DNA of 64,000 nt, from assembly GCA_031406795.1 (NCBI GenBank), contig JANOHV010000118.1:10915-74914 (forward strand), written 5' to 3'. Source of the DNA: DATDCY01 sp031406795 [NCBI: Candidatus Rokuibacteriota bacterium] (GTDB taxonomy: Bacteria; JAUVQV01). The notes below the pieces were generated by a model. It was not told the origin of the DNA and did no database searches. It worked only from the letters and a program-made list of their open reading frames with translations. Both the position numbers and the translations under genes were made by a program. Within the stretch, counting starts at the first letter, position 1, and every line of letters starts with the position of its first letter. Positions 35,797 through 45,263 of the stretch are shown here, in pieces.

Positions 35797-37587
35797 ATGC
35801 GGCGGGGGCACGAAAGACAGAGCGCCGGCGGGCAACCCGGTTCCGACTGGGGGCGCCTGCTGCCATTTCTGCGCTGGCGGACGCTGATCACCGCCCGCAG
35901 CACGCGCGCCGACCTTCTGGCCGGTCTCACCGGAGCAGTCATCGTGCTGCCGCAGGGGGTGGCGTTCGCGATGATCGCCGGTCTGCCCCCGGAATACGGG
36001 CTGTACAGCGCGATCGTGCCGGCCATGGTCGCGGCGCTCTTCGGCTCCTCACACCACCTGATCTCGGGGCCGACGACCGCGATCTCCATCGTCGTTTTCA
36101 CCACGGTCGGCCCGTTCGCCGAGCCCGGGAGCGCCGAGTACATCCGGATGGTACTGACGCTGACGCTGATTGCCGGCGCCTTCCAGCTCGCGCTGGGGCT
36201 GGCCCGGCTCGGCGCCATGGTGAACTTCATCTCCCACTCGGTGGTGGTCGGGTTCACCGCCGGCGCGGCGCTGCTCATCGCAACGAGCCAGGTGAGCACG
36301 TTCCTCGGCATCCCGGCGACGAAGCAGCACGCGTTCGTCCACATCTGGGAGCACATCTTCCGGCATTTGCCGGAGGCCAACCCCACGGTGCTCGCAGTCT
36401 CCGCGGTGACGCTGGCCACGGCGGTGCTCTTCAAGATCTTCCTGCCGCGGCTCCCGGGCCTGCTGCTGGCGATGATCGCGGGCAGCCTCGCTGCTGCGGC
36501 GCTCCACGGCGGCGAGCACGGTGTGCGGCTCGTCGGGTCGCTGCCGGGCCGCCTGCCGCCGCTGTCGTGGCCCGACCTTTCGACGGCCGCGGTGCGCAAC
36601 CTGGCGCCGGGCGCGTTGGCCATCGCCATGCTCGGGCTCGTCGAGGCGGTGTCGATCGCGCGCTCCGTCGCGACGCGGTCGCACCAGCGCATCGACAGCA
36701 ACCAGGAGTTCGTCGGACAGGGACTATCGAACGTGGTCGGCAGTTTCTTCTCCAGCTACGCTTCCTCGGGATCCTTCACCCGCTCGGGGCTCAATTTCGC
36801 CGTCGGGGCACAGACCCCGATGGCGGCGGTGTACGCGGCCCTCGCTCTGGGCGCCGTCCTGGTGCTGATCGCGCCGCTGACGGCCTACCTGCCGCTGGCC
36901 TCCATGGCCGCGGTGCTGCTCGTCGTGGCTGCGGGGCTCGTGGACCGGCACCACATCCGCGCGATCGCGAAAACCAGCCGCCCGGAGGCCGTGGTCCTCG
37001 CGGTCACCTTCGTGACAACGCTCGTCGCGGAGCTGGAGTTCGCGATCTACGTCGGCGTCATCCTGTCGCTGGTGCTTTACCTCAACCGGACCTCGCACCC
37101 GCGCTTCATCACCCTGGTCCCCGACCCCGAGCGCAACCGCAAGGCGTTCGTGAATATCCGGAAGAAGCCCTCCCCGGAGTGCCCGCAACTCAAGATCGTG
37201 AGGATCGACGGTTCGGTGTTCTTCGGCGCCGTCAACCACGTCGTCGAAAGCCTCGACGTCATCACCCGCGAGAACCCGGAGCAGGCGCACATCCTGATCG
37301 TCGGCGGCGGCATCAACTTCATCGACGTCGCCGGCTGCGAAATGTTCGCCGAGGAGGCGCGGCGCCTGCGCCTGGAGGGCAGGGTGCTCTACCTCTGTTC
37401 GCTCAAGGGGGAGGTGCTCGACGTCCTGAAGCGCGGGGGCTGCGTCGGGCACGTGGGCGGGGAGAACCTCTTCCGGTCCAAGTCGGAGGCGGTGCGCAAA
37501 CTGGTGCTGACCCGCCTGGATCCGGAGCGCTGCCGCGTCTGCCGCGTGCGGATCTTCAACGAGTGCTCCCGGATGCCGGGCGCGTAG
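35797..37587 (+). CDS. SulP-family anion transporter with STAS domain
   Basis: 596 aa. About 10-12 membrane segments contain the SulP features PQGVAFAMIAGLPPEYGLYS and the SNQEFVGQGLSNVVGSFF region; a STAS domain occupies about residues 455-575 (KIVRIDGSVFFGAVNHVVES; FIDVAGCEMFAEEA). SulP proteins carry sulfate, bicarbonate or other anions. The C-terminal tail has CRVCRVRIFNEC, a possible metal site. Divergent from the kinase at 34180-35760. Confidence 0.9.
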   Translation: MRRGHERQSAGGQPGSDWGRLLPFLRWRTLITARSTRADLLAGLTGAVIVLPQGVAFAMIAGLPPEYGLYSAIVPAMVAALFGSSHHLISGPTTAISIVVFTTVGPFAEPGSAEYIRMVLTLTLIAGAFQLALGLARLGAMVNFISHSVVVGFTAGAALLIATSQVSTFLGIPATKQHAFVHIWEHIFRHLPEANPTVLAVSAVTLATAVLFKIFLPRLPGLLLAMIAGSLAAAALHGGEHGVRLVGSLPGRLPPLSWPDLSTAAVRNLAPGALAIAMLGLVEAVSIARSVATRSHQRIDSNQEFVGQGLSNVVGSFFSSYASSGSFTRSGLNFAVGAQTPMAAVYAALALGAVLVLIAPLTAYLPLASMAAVLLVVAAGLVDRHHIRAIAKTSRPEAVVLAVTFVTTLVAELEFAIYVGVILSLVLYLNRTSHPRFITLVPDPERNRKAFVNIRKKPSPECPQLKIVRIDGSVFFGAVNHVVESLDVITRENPEQAHILIVGGGINFIDVAGCEMFAEEARRLRLEGRVLYLCSLKGEVLDVLKRGGCVGHVGGENLFRSKSEAVRKLVLTRLDPERCRVCRVRIFNECSRMPGA

Positions 37588-37588
37588 C

Positions 37589-37656
37589 GGGCCGCTGAAA
37601 AAGGGCCCATCTGCGGCGCGCCTTGCGCCTGGACCTCGTTGATCAGCCTGCCCGTT
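37589..37656. repeat. dispersed palindromic repeat, copy 2 (centre deleted)
   Basis: CGGGCCGCTGAAAAAGGGCC and CATCTGCGGCG match one end of the repeat at 3337-3464 in reverse orientation. CGCCTTGCGCCTGGACC and CAGCCTGCCCGTT match the other end. The central hairpin is missing. It sits between the SulP and hydratase genes, where it may act as a convergent terminator. Confidence 0.75.
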
Positions 37657-37662
37657 GAAGGA

Positions 37663-38436
37663 CTAGCGCGCCTTCCAGATGGCCGGCCGTTTCTCGGCGA
37701 AAGCCCGCGGGCCTTCGGCTGCGTCTTCACTTGCCGCGATCCGCGCCCAGGCCGCGTCGTTGCGCGCCTGCAGCTGCTCCTCGGGCAGGGAGAACAATCC
37801 GCGGGCGAGCGCCAGAGTCTCGCGAACGGCGAGCGGCGCGTTGGCGCAGATGCGCCGGGCCAGGTCGCGCGCGGCTTCGAGAAGAGTTCCGGGGGGCACG
37901 ACCTGGTTGATCAGCCCCAGCTCGTGGGCGACGCGGGCGTCGATGACATCGCCGGTGAGCAGCAATTCAAGGGCCCGGGCGCGGGGGATCATCCGCGGCA
38001 GGCGCAGCGCGCCGCCCGAGGCGGAGAAGAGACCGCGCTTGACCTCGGGCAGGCCGAAGACCGCGCCTTCGACGGCCACGACAAGATCGCAGGAGAGCAC
38101 GATTTCGCACCCGCCCCCGAGCGCCGCTCCGTTGACGGCGGCGATCACCGGCTTGGTGCGCGCAACGTGGGTGAAGCCGGCGAAGCCGCCGGGTCCCTCG
38201 AGGATCGACGGGCCTTCCCCCGCGGCGAAGGCCTTCAGGTCCATGCCGGCGCAGAACGCCCGGTCGCCGCTGCCGGTGAGAATTGCGACGAGAGCCGCGG
38301 GGTCGGCTTCGAACCGGGCCGTCGCCGCGCTGAGCGCGCGGGTCATCGCCGCGTCGATCGCATTGCGCTGCGCGGGGCGATCGAGGCTGATGGTGGCGAT
38401 GCGGTCGGCGATTTCGTAACGTACGGTGTGCGACAT
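37663..38436 (-). CDS. enoyl-CoA hydratase/isomerase family protein
   Basis: 257 aa. The crotonase fold is clear: RPAQRNAIDAAM, oxyanion-hole segments FCAGMDLKAF and AALGGGCEIVLSCDL, then FGLPEVKRGLF. Glu at the GLPE position fits one of the catalytic glutamates; the substrate is not evident. It follows the receiver gene by 24 bases, an unusual partner for a signalling pair. Confidence 0.88.
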   Translation of the reverse strand: MSHTVRYEIADRIATISLDRPAQRNAIDAAMTRALSAATARFEADPAALVAILTGSGDRAFCAGMDLKAFAAGEGPSILEGPGGFAGFTHVARTKPVIAAVNGAALGGGCEIVLSCDLVVAVEGAVFGLPEVKRGLFSASGGALRLPRMIPRARALELLLTGDVIDARVAHELGLINQVVPPGTLLEAARDLARRICANAPLAVRETLALARGLFSLPEEQLQARNDAAWARIAASEDAAEGPRAFAEKRPAIWKAR

Positions 38437-38460
38437 CGGTCTGGCTCTCCCCGCGCGCTG

Positions 38461-38886
38461 TCAGGCTGTTGCCGGCGGCGGCGCGAGCTTCTCTCGGAGT
38501 TCCCGATTCTCGCGCTGCAGCGCCGACCAGGCCAGGGCGCGTTCGATGCCGAGGACGATCTGTTCCTTCCTGAAGGGCTTCAGGATGAAGTCGAAAACGC
38601 CCTTCTCGCGCGTCTCGGCCGCCGCTTCCTCGGTGCCGTAGGCGGTGATGATGATCACGGGGATCTCGGAGAAGGCCCGGATCGCCTCGAGCAGCTCGCT
38701 GCCGTCGAGACCAGGCATCTTCAGGTCGGCGATCACCAGATCGATGCCGCCGCGGCGCACGATCTGGACGGCTTCGACCGGGTTGTTCGTGGTCTCGATC
38801 GTGTGCGGCGTCTTGTCGCGGATGATCATCGCGAGCAGTTTGAGCATCCCGGGTTCGTCGTCCACGGCCAATATGCGTGCCGGCAT
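38461..38886 (-). CDS. stand-alone receiver response regulator
   Basis: 141 aa. Receiver domain with phospho-acceptor Asp in LVIADLKMPG (about residue 55), TAYGTEEAA, and Lys in LKPFRKEQ. The C-terminal 30 residues are helical and carry no DNA-binding domain. It is encoded 19 bases after the PAS kinase and is its likely partner. Confidence 0.9.
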   Translation of the reverse strand: MPARILAVDDEPGMLKLLAMIIRDKTPHTIETTNNPVEAVQIVRRGGIDLVIADLKMPGLDGSELLEAIRAFSEIPVIIITAYGTEEAAAETREKGVFDFILKPFRKEQIVLGIERALAWSALQRENRELREKLAPPPATA

Positions 38887-38905
38887 CCTGTCGCCTCCCT
38901 TTCCC

Positions 38906-41143
38906 CTAGCCTGGTGCCCCGCGGCGCACCGCCGGGAGCGTGATGATGAACGTGGTTCCGGGCCGCTTCGATTCCTCGGCGGTGGCCGTCTCCACCGCGA
39001 TGGTGCCGGCGTGGCGCGCGACGATGCCGTAGGAGACCGAGAGGCCGAGCCCGGTGCCCTCGCCGACTTTCTTCGTTGTGAACAGCGGGTCGAAGATCCG
39101 CGAGCGGATCTCGGGCGGAATCCCGGGGCCGGTGTCGGAGATCAGTACCTCGATGCAGGTGCCCCCCTCGCCGAGACGGGTCTGGACGCCGAGTTCGCCG
39201 CCCCCCTCGAGCTTCATCGCGTAGACCGCGTTGTTGATGATGTTGAGAAAGACCTGCTGCAGCTCGTCGGCGTCGCCGCGCACCGGCGGCAGGTCCGCGA
39301 GCAGGTCGTGCTGGCTGACCGAGATGCGGTTCACGAGCAGGTAGTTGCCCAGGACGGCGAGCACCGCCTCGAGGCAGGCGTTGACGTCCACCTCGTCTTC
39401 GCTGTGCTCCTTGCGCCGCGCGAAGGTCAGCAGGTTTTCGACGACCTTCTTGGCCTTGTTGCCGTAGCTCTCGATCGTGCGCAGCACCTCCTCGGTCTCG
39501 GAACCCTTCTCGGCTTTCTCGAGGAGCAGGTCGGTGAACCCGAGGATGACGGTGAGCGGGTTGTTGATCTCGTGCGCCACGCCGGCCGAGAGCGTCCCGA
39601 GCGATGCCAGCTTCTCGGTGTGGTAGTTCTGCTCCTCGATCTGCCGGCGGTCGGTGATGTCGCGGGCGATGCCGATGACGGCGTAGATCTGGCCGGCCTC
39701 GTCGAGCAGCCTGCGGAAGTTGGTGTTCAGCCAGAGCTCGCGATCGCCGATCTTCACCAGGTGGGTGATCTGACGGCCCTTCTTGGTCTCGAACACCTCG
39801 TCGATGGCCAGCAGCGGCTCCTCGGCGGTCGGGCAGGCGAAGATGTCGGAGAGGTTGCGCCCGACGATCTCCTCCACCGGCATCCGGAAGACCTTCGCGC
39901 CGTAGGCGTTGATCGACAGGATGGTCCCGGCACGGTCCGCCGTGAAGATCGCGTCACCGGCGTTTTCAACGAGCGAACGGTAGCGCTGCTCGGATTTCTG
40001 GAATTCCGCCGTCTGGTGGGCGACTTCGCGCTCGAGGTCCGCTGACCAGCGGGCCATCAGCGAGATGATAATCACGGTGCCGAGCACGAACACCGCGATG
40101 ATCACCGCCTGCAGCAGCAGGCCGCGCACCTGGATGGCGTGGATCGACCCTTCCACCTCGCTGATCGGGGCGACCACCGCCACCGACCAGAGCGGGCCGC
40201 CCGCCTCGCCGGTGACGCGGATCGGCGCATAGGCGATGAGCTTGCGGACCTTCCCCTCGACGCCGAGGTGCCACCCGGAGATGTACCAGCTCGTGCCCTC
40301 CTTGCCGGCGAGCATCAGCGTTTTCTGGATCTCGTTGATGCGGGCGAACGAGATCGTCGGCATCTTCGCGGTGCGCGCTTCGAAGGCGTTCTTGCCGGTG
40401 AAAATCGCCTCCTGGTGGTGCAAAAACGTGCCGTTGCCGTCGATGACCCAGGCGTAACCGGTCTTGCCGGAGCGGATGTCGCGGGTCACGCTCCCGGTGA
40501 GTTCGGCGACATCGACGACCAGCGTGAGTACCCCGGTGAAGCCGCGCGTCGGGGCCGGGTGTTCCTCGTCGGCGGCGTCCTGCCAGACGGGGCGCACGAA
40601 ACGCATCAGCAGCGTGGCCGGCTCGTCCGCGCCGGCGGCGGCGACCGGGGTGACGAGCAGGCGCTCCCGGTTGGCCGGGTCGGTCGCCCAGAGCAGGTAG
40701 AGGGTGTCCTCGGCGGACGGCTCCAGACGGCGGTAGCCCGCGCGCCCGTAAACGTGCGCGAGTGTTCCCGGGGAGGGCAGGAAGCGGATCTGGACCGCCC
40801 CGTTGTCCTTCACGCTCATGAAAGCGCTTTCCAGACGGCCGACGAGTGCGATCCGCTCCTGGTATTGCAGAGCCGGCGCCTGACTCAGCAGGCGCAACTC
40901 CTTCTGGAGCATCGCCAGCGAGTGGGTGATCTGCCGGGCGGCATACTTGGCGATGACCAGTTGCTGCTTGTTGAAATCCTCGGTTACGACTTCCTTCACC
41001 GAACGGTAGGAGAGCCAGCCGAGCACGAGAATGACGCCGCAGAGCAGGACGCTGACCCCGACGACGATCCGCTTGGACCGCCGCACGAAGCGCGCTGCCC
41101 AGGCGACGAGCGAGACGGCGGAGGCGTGCAGGAGCTCTCTCAT
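38906..41143 (-). CDS. dCache-PAS sensor histidine kinase
   Basis: 745 aa. The first membrane segment is at about 26-46, then a large double-Cache periplasmic domain (with SGKTGYAWVIDGNGTFLHH), the second membrane segment at about 345-367, and a PAS domain (380-495; IVGRNLSDIFACPTAEE). HisKA has AGVAHEINNPLTVILGF; the HATPase has NIINNAVYAM, SDTGPGIP and GTGLGLSVSYG. A minus-strand TATAAT lies just before the start (41155-41160). Ligands of such Cache sensors are small molecules; which one cannot be seen. Confidence 0.92.
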   Translation of the reverse strand: MRELLHASAVSLVAWAARFVRRSKRIVVGVSVLLCGVILVLGWLSYRSVKEVVTEDFNKQQLVIAKYAARQITHSLAMLQKELRLLSQAPALQYQERIALVGRLESAFMSVKDNGAVQIRFLPSPGTLAHVYGRAGYRRLEPSAEDTLYLLWATDPANRERLLVTPVAAAGADEPATLLMRFVRPVWQDAADEEHPAPTRGFTGVLTLVVDVAELTGSVTRDIRSGKTGYAWVIDGNGTFLHHQEAIFTGKNAFEARTAKMPTISFARINEIQKTLMLAGKEGTSWYISGWHLGVEGKVRKLIAYAPIRVTGEAGGPLWSVAVVAPISEVEGSIHAIQVRGLLLQAVIIAVFVLGTVIIISLMARWSADLEREVAHQTAEFQKSEQRYRSLVENAGDAIFTADRAGTILSINAYGAKVFRMPVEEIVGRNLSDIFACPTAEEPLLAIDEVFETKKGRQITHLVKIGDRELWLNTNFRRLLDEAGQIYAVIGIARDITDRRQIEEQNYHTEKLASLGTLSAGVAHEINNPLTVILGFTDLLLEKAEKGSETEEVLRTIESYGNKAKKVVENLLTFARRKEHSEDEVDVNACLEAVLAVLGNYLLVNRISVSQHDLLADLPPVRGDADELQQVFLNIINNAVYAMKLEGGGELGVQTRLGEGGTCIEVLISDTGPGIPPEIRSRIFDPLFTTKKVGEGTGLGLSVSYGIVARHAGTIAVETATAEESKRPGTTFIITLPAVRRGAPG

Positions 41144-41192
41144 GATCCGGCGCGATTATAGCAGGGCGCGCCGCCTCCCCGCTCTGCGGTCC

Positions 41193-41894
41193 TCAGGTCA
41201 GAGGCGGAGCGGTTCCGGCATTGTTGTGGAGGGCGCATTTCGGATCGCCGATGCGCAGCAGATCGCCGGTCGTTCCGACGCCCCAGCGTTCGAGCCGCCG
41301 CAGGAGCCGCTGGAAGACCTGCGCGGTGACCAGCGCGTCGCCGAGGGCGTTGTGCTCGGCGCGGCAGGGCACGCCGAGGGCCTGTGCCAGCGCCGGCAGG
41401 CGCGGGTCCTGCAGGCGGGGGAGACCCGGTCCGCCGTCGTTCGGGGCGCGGCTGGAGAGCCAGTCGTACAGCGGCCAGGTGTCCAGCACCGGGTTGGCGA
41501 GCGGGGCCAGCCCGGCCTTCGCGAAGGCGGCTCCCAGGAACTCGAGATCGATCTCGATGAAGTGGCCGATCAGGATGTCCGCGGCGCAGAAGGCCCGGAA
41601 CTTCTCGAGGACGGCGCCGATGCCGGGTCGGCCGCGCACGTCTTCGGGGGTGATGCCATGCAGCACGATGCTCGTCGCGGTCAGCGCGCTCGACGGCTGC
41701 ACCTCCTCGTAGAAGCGGTCGGCCAGCACGATGCGTCCCTCGCGCAGGCGCAGTCCGGCGAGCGAGACGATCGAGTCCCGCCGCGCGTCGAGCCCGGTGA
41801 GTTCGCTGTCGATGACCGCGTAGCGCGATGCGGCGGGAGCCAGCCGGGCGAGGCGCACGAGCGGGGTCTGCGGGCGGCCGCGGAAGGGCCACAC
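41193..41894 (-). CDS. DnaQ-like 3'-5' exonuclease
   Basis: 233 aa, GTG start overlapping the previous gene's stop. The DEDD motifs are visible: ExoI VIDSELTGLDARRD (D and E), ExoII IGHFIEIDLEFLG, ExoIII in AEHNALGDALVTAQV. Similar exonucleases sit beside cNMP-CBS-DUF294 proteins in many bacteria, which is exactly the arrangement here. Confidence 0.88.
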   Translation of the reverse strand: MWPFRGRPQTPLVRLARLAPAASRYAVIDSELTGLDARRDSIVSLAGLRLREGRIVLADRFYEEVQPSSALTATSIVLHGITPEDVRGRPGIGAVLEKFRAFCAADILIGHFIEIDLEFLGAAFAKAGLAPLANPVLDTWPLYDWLSSRAPNDGGPGLPRLQDPRLPALAQALGVPCRAEHNALGDALVTAQVFQRLLRRLERWGVGTTGDLLRIGDPKCALHNNAGTAPPLT

Positions 41895-43927
41895 TAGAGG
41901 ATGGCGGCCTTGTAGCGCTCGAGGACCTGGTCCTGCACGCGCGACACGAGGTGGAACGCATCCTTGATGGTGCGCTTCTCGAGGTTCGTCAGGCGGCTCG
42001 GCGTGATGAAGTTGTTGATCTCGCCGCCGTCGCTCATCTGGCGGTACTGGCTGTGCACGCGCAGCAGCAGCAGAAAATCGAGCGCCTGCTTGAGTTCATC
42101 GGCGAACTCGCGGACCACCGTGTGCGTCTCGCGCAGGGCTTCGATGCGCTCGATGGTGGAGGAGGCGCGGCAGCCCTTCTCGAGGGCGAAGAAACGCACC
42201 AGGTCGATCAACGGGTTGATCCCCCGCGCCTTGAGGTTGAGCTGATCCTTGTGTTCGCCGCTTTTTTCGACGACGAAGGAGCCGAAAAAGCCGATGGGCG
42301 GGCGGTTGGTGACGATCTGGTTGACGATGTAGTTCAGAAAGAGGGGTTGGTCCTCGATCTGCGCCACGATGTGGTCGCGCAGCCGATCCCCGAGGAGCGG
42401 GTCGCCGTGGACGACGCGGAAGTCGAAGAAGACCGAGGTCTGAATCGGGCTGTCGCCGCCCGGGTTCTGGATCCAGTCCGAGAAATACCTGCGCCAGACA
42501 CGCAGCGGCTGACGCCAGAGCGGGTTGGCGGCCATGATTCCGGCCGGGCAGGGCGGGAAGCCGCAGGCGATGAGCGTCTCTTTCGCGAAAGCGCCCACTT
42601 CGGTCGCCCAGCGCTGGCCCTCCGCCGCGAGTTCGGGGTCGGTGCAATCGTCGAGCAGCAGCCCGTTGTCCTGGTCGGTGCGGAAGACCTGCTCGCGCCG
42701 TCCTTCCGAGCCGAGGGCGAGCCAGGCGTAGCGCAGCGGGGCGGGGCCGAATTTGCGTTCGGCCATCTCGAGGACGCGGCCAACGATGCGGTCGTTGATC
42801 TCGGTGACCACGGGAGTGATGTTCGTGGCGCGCGCCCCTTCCTTGAGCAGCAGGCCGATGATCTGAGTTACCTTGCGCGAGGCCAGCGCCAGGCCGGGGA
42901 TGTCCTGCTGCTGCTCGATCTCCTGCACGACCGAGAGCGGGGAGGTCCCCTGCAGGATCATCAGGTCATGGTTGGTGATGATCCCCTTCACCGCCCCGGA
43001 TTCGACCACGAGCAGGTGGTGGATGTTGTTGCGGATCATCGTCAGCAGCGCCTCGAAGCAGTAATCGCGGGCGTCCATCGTGACCAGCGGCGAACTCATG
43101 ATCGCCGCGGCCGGATCGGCGACGTCGCGGCCGGCGGCAACGACCTTGTCGCGGATGTCGCGGTCGGTGATGATCCCCTCGGGCGTGCCGGCCGCATCCA
43201 GCACGATGAGCGAGCTGATGCGGTTGCGCGACATGATCACCGCTGCGGCCTGTATCGACAGTCCGGGTGGGGCGGTGACCACGTTGCCGGTCGCGAGTTC
43301 ACCCACCGGTGTCGTGAACAGCAGTCGCTCGCCGCCGCCGACGAGAATGCTGCGCGTGCGCATCTCGTGGAGCGTCTTGTCCAGGTACTTGCTCAGAAAA
43401 GTCCGGTGCAGGTATTCGCGGATCTGGGGGTTGGCGTCGAGGAGGCGCCGGAAATCCGGCTTTTCGATCAGATAGCAGATGGTGTCGGAGGTGGCGACCA
43501 CGTTCGTGCGGGAGCGGTCACCCGTGTAGAGCGACAGAAACCCGATGATGTCGCCCTCGGCCCGGTAGTCGACGAGCGTCTCCTCGTTTTCGTCGGAGCG
43601 GATGAAGATCTTCGCCCCGCCCTTCTTGATGACCAGCAGGTTCTCGCTCGGGGGGCCGCCCTGCTCGAGGATCAGCGCCCCGGTCGGGTAGTACTCCAGC
43701 GACACGGCGCGGGCCACCTCGCGCAGCGTTTGATCCTCGAGAAACTGGAAGGGCGGAACTTTCCTGAGGAAGGCGACGACTTCCTGGACGGCGGCGCCAC
43801 GGACCCGCGCACGCTCCTTCACGGCGAGAATTCGCGTGTGTGCACTAGGAAATTTCTCCACGAAATTCGAGTGGCCCGCGGGAAGGTGCGGCCTCTTCGG
43901 TGGAACGGACGTTGTGCCTGTCTGCAT
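41894..43927 (-). CDS. cNMP-binding, CBS and DUF294 nucleotidyltransferase protein
   Basis: 677 aa from the ATG at 43927; a GTG at 43822 is possible, since the first 35 residues look non-conserved. The order is a cyclic-nucleotide-binding domain (about 50-165), two CBS domains (215-345), a DUF294 nucleotidyltransferase-like domain with LGSEGRREQVFRTDQDNGLL, and a helical DUF294 C-terminal domain. It is a soluble sensor that probably binds nucleotides. The exonuclease gene starts in its stop codon. Confidence 0.88.
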   Translation of the reverse strand: MQTGTTSVPPKRPHLPAGHSNFVEKFPSAHTRILAVKERARVRGAAVQEVVAFLRKVPPFQFLEDQTLREVARAVSLEYYPTGALILEQGGPPSENLLVIKKGGAKIFIRSDENEETLVDYRAEGDIIGFLSLYTGDRSRTNVVATSDTICYLIEKPDFRRLLDANPQIREYLHRTFLSKYLDKTLHEMRTRSILVGGGERLLFTTPVGELATGNVVTAPPGLSIQAAAVIMSRNRISSLIVLDAAGTPEGIITDRDIRDKVVAAGRDVADPAAAIMSSPLVTMDARDYCFEALLTMIRNNIHHLLVVESGAVKGIITNHDLMILQGTSPLSVVQEIEQQQDIPGLALASRKVTQIIGLLLKEGARATNITPVVTEINDRIVGRVLEMAERKFGPAPLRYAWLALGSEGRREQVFRTDQDNGLLLDDCTDPELAAEGQRWATEVGAFAKETLIACGFPPCPAGIMAANPLWRQPLRVWRRYFSDWIQNPGGDSPIQTSVFFDFRVVHGDPLLGDRLRDHIVAQIEDQPLFLNYIVNQIVTNRPPIGFFGSFVVEKSGEHKDQLNLKARGINPLIDLVRFFALEKGCRASSTIERIEALRETHTVVREFADELKQALDFLLLLRVHSQYRQMSDGGEINNFITPSRLTNLEKRTIKDAFHLVSRVQDQVLERYKAAIL

Positions 43928-44021
43928 GGCAAGACTTCGGTGTCCTCATGCAGAAGCCTCCCTAGTCTTGCGGGCGACGCGCCCGCGTTGCGGCAACGAT
44001 ACCGGATGCGGCGGCAGGTGG

Positions 44022-44483
44022 TCAAGGAGGCCCGGTCGCGCACCAGCGCTTCCAGGCGATCCGGCTCGAGAACAGCAGGCCGGTGCCGATCGCGAGGTAC
44101 AGCGGGCCGACCACGGCGTGCGAGAGCGGGCCGCTGCGCAGGAGCCGGCCCGCGCCCGACATCAGCGCCACGAGCAGCCAGCTGCGCCACGAGAGGAAGC
44201 CTCCCGCGCAGCGGCCGTCGCCGCGCGCCGCGATGCGATCCGCGATGCCCCCGGCCGCTTTGTCGAGGACGAAGCGTCCCTTGAGCAGGCCGGCGGCAAC
44301 CCCGAGGACGACAGCCAGCACGCCGGTGCGGAGGCCGAACGCCTCGAGTGTCCAGCGCGCGCCGAAACCGAGCAACACCAATCCCACGATGGTCCAGAGC
44401 GCGGCGGCGAGCAGCAGTTGGGTGCGTCCGGCGGCACGGGGCTTCCAGCGCTCGAGCGGCGAGCGGCGAAGTGCGGGTTCCAT
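44022..44483 (-). CDS. small integral membrane protein, unknown
   Basis: 153 aa. Hydrophobic segments lie at about 22-40, 52-66, 99-112 and 121-140; a cationic N terminus and a C-terminal RIAWKRWCATGPP follow the positive-inside pattern. No recognised motif. It stands alone between the DUF294 gene and a dispersed repeat. Confidence 0.65.
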   Translation of the reverse strand: MEPALRRSPLERWKPRAAGRTQLLLAAALWTIVGLVLLGFGARWTLEAFGLRTGVLAVVLGVAAGLLKGRFVLDKAAGGIADRIAARGDGRCAGGFLSWRSWLLVALMSGAGRLLRSGPLSHAVVGPLYLAIGTGLLFSSRIAWKRWCATGPP

Positions 44484-44551
44484 GCGTTGGACGCTAGCAC
44501 CCGGCCTCGTGGGGAGTCAAATCCCGGCCCCCGTCACGGAAACGGAGAGGA

Positions 44552-44690
44552 GGTTCAAAAGGGTCCAGGTGCAAGGCGCGTTCCGATCCGGCGACTGAGG
44601 CGTACGAGTGGTACGCCGCAGGGCCTCCTCCCACTCGTTTCGCTCGCAGGAGGCAATGACCGCACCGCAGCAGATGGGCCCTTTTCAACC
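44552..44690. repeat. dispersed palindromic repeat, copy 3
   Basis: GGTTCAAAAGGGTCC (44552-44566) pairs with GGGCCCTTTTCAACC (44676-44690), two mismatches. The interior has a hairpin, GGCGTAC-GAGTG-GTACGCC, at the position of GGCGCAC-TGGT-GTGCGCC in the copy at 3337-3464. A further stretch with AGGAGGC palindromy has been inserted. Its right end includes the stop codon of the ComFB gene. Confidence 0.8.
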
Positions 44691-45239
44691 CCCGTGGTGA
44701 GGATGACTGCTGACGACGCGGGCGGCCTGGTTGATCAGCATCCCCAATTCATAACGCATGAAGTCCAGATACGTCGGATGCAGGCTGCGGCGGCCGCCGC
44801 GCAGAACCCCGTACTTGGCGGGGTAGCGATTGAGCGCATAGGCCAGGGTGTCGGCGCGGCACTCCTCGCAGCTGCAGCCCGTGGGCGAGAGCCCCAGCGC
44901 GCGGCCGACCATCGAGGAGCCGACCTCGAATGTATAGTTGATGAGCCCGATCTCGTCCCGCATCGTCGGCAGAAGGCCGGGGCGATGCTTGGGCCAGAGG
45001 CCGACGCGTTTGAGAGCGGACTGGACCGCGTCGGTGATCGTTCCGGCCCTGATCAGCCCGGCGGCGCTGCCGGAACTCGAGGTGCGACAATAGAGTGGCG
45101 GCAGCAGCGTGAGCGCAAGAGCGACGATGTCGGTTTCGCACAGCTGACACCAGCACCCCGTGTAGCCCGGGCCGCCCTCTTGCCTGGCGCGGGTCACCTC
45201 GTCCCGGACCAACTGTTCCATCTCGTTCTTGATGCCCAC
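44685..45239 (-). CDS. duplicated ComFB-family protein
   Basis: 184 aa with two ComFB-like domains. The first has CWCQLCETDIVALALTLLPP (about residues 28-50), the second CSCEECRADTLAYALNRYPA (about 120-142). Each has a CxCxxC zinc-type motif followed by the ALAL..P.Y helix of the family. ComFB is linked to competence and motility in other bacteria; single-domain forms are usual, so the duplication is notable. Its promoter resembles a class II CRP/FNR site (see 45264-45304). Confidence 0.82.
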   Translation of the reverse strand: MGIKNEMEQLVRDEVTRARQEGGPGYTGCWCQLCETDIVALALTLLPPLYCRTSSSGSAAGLIRAGTITDAVQSALKRVGLWPKHRPGLLPTMRDEIGLINYTFEVGSSMVGRALGLSPTGCSCEECRADTLAYALNRYPAKYGVLRGGRRSLHPTYLDFMRYELGMLINQAARVVSSHPHHGG

Positions 45240-45263
45240 AACTCATCCCCCCGTCCCACCTAG

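Noticed and set aside
41828-44284. 818-aa plus-strand open frame
   Set aside because: It runs antisense to the exonuclease and cNMP-CBS-DUF294 genes and shows no domain of its own.
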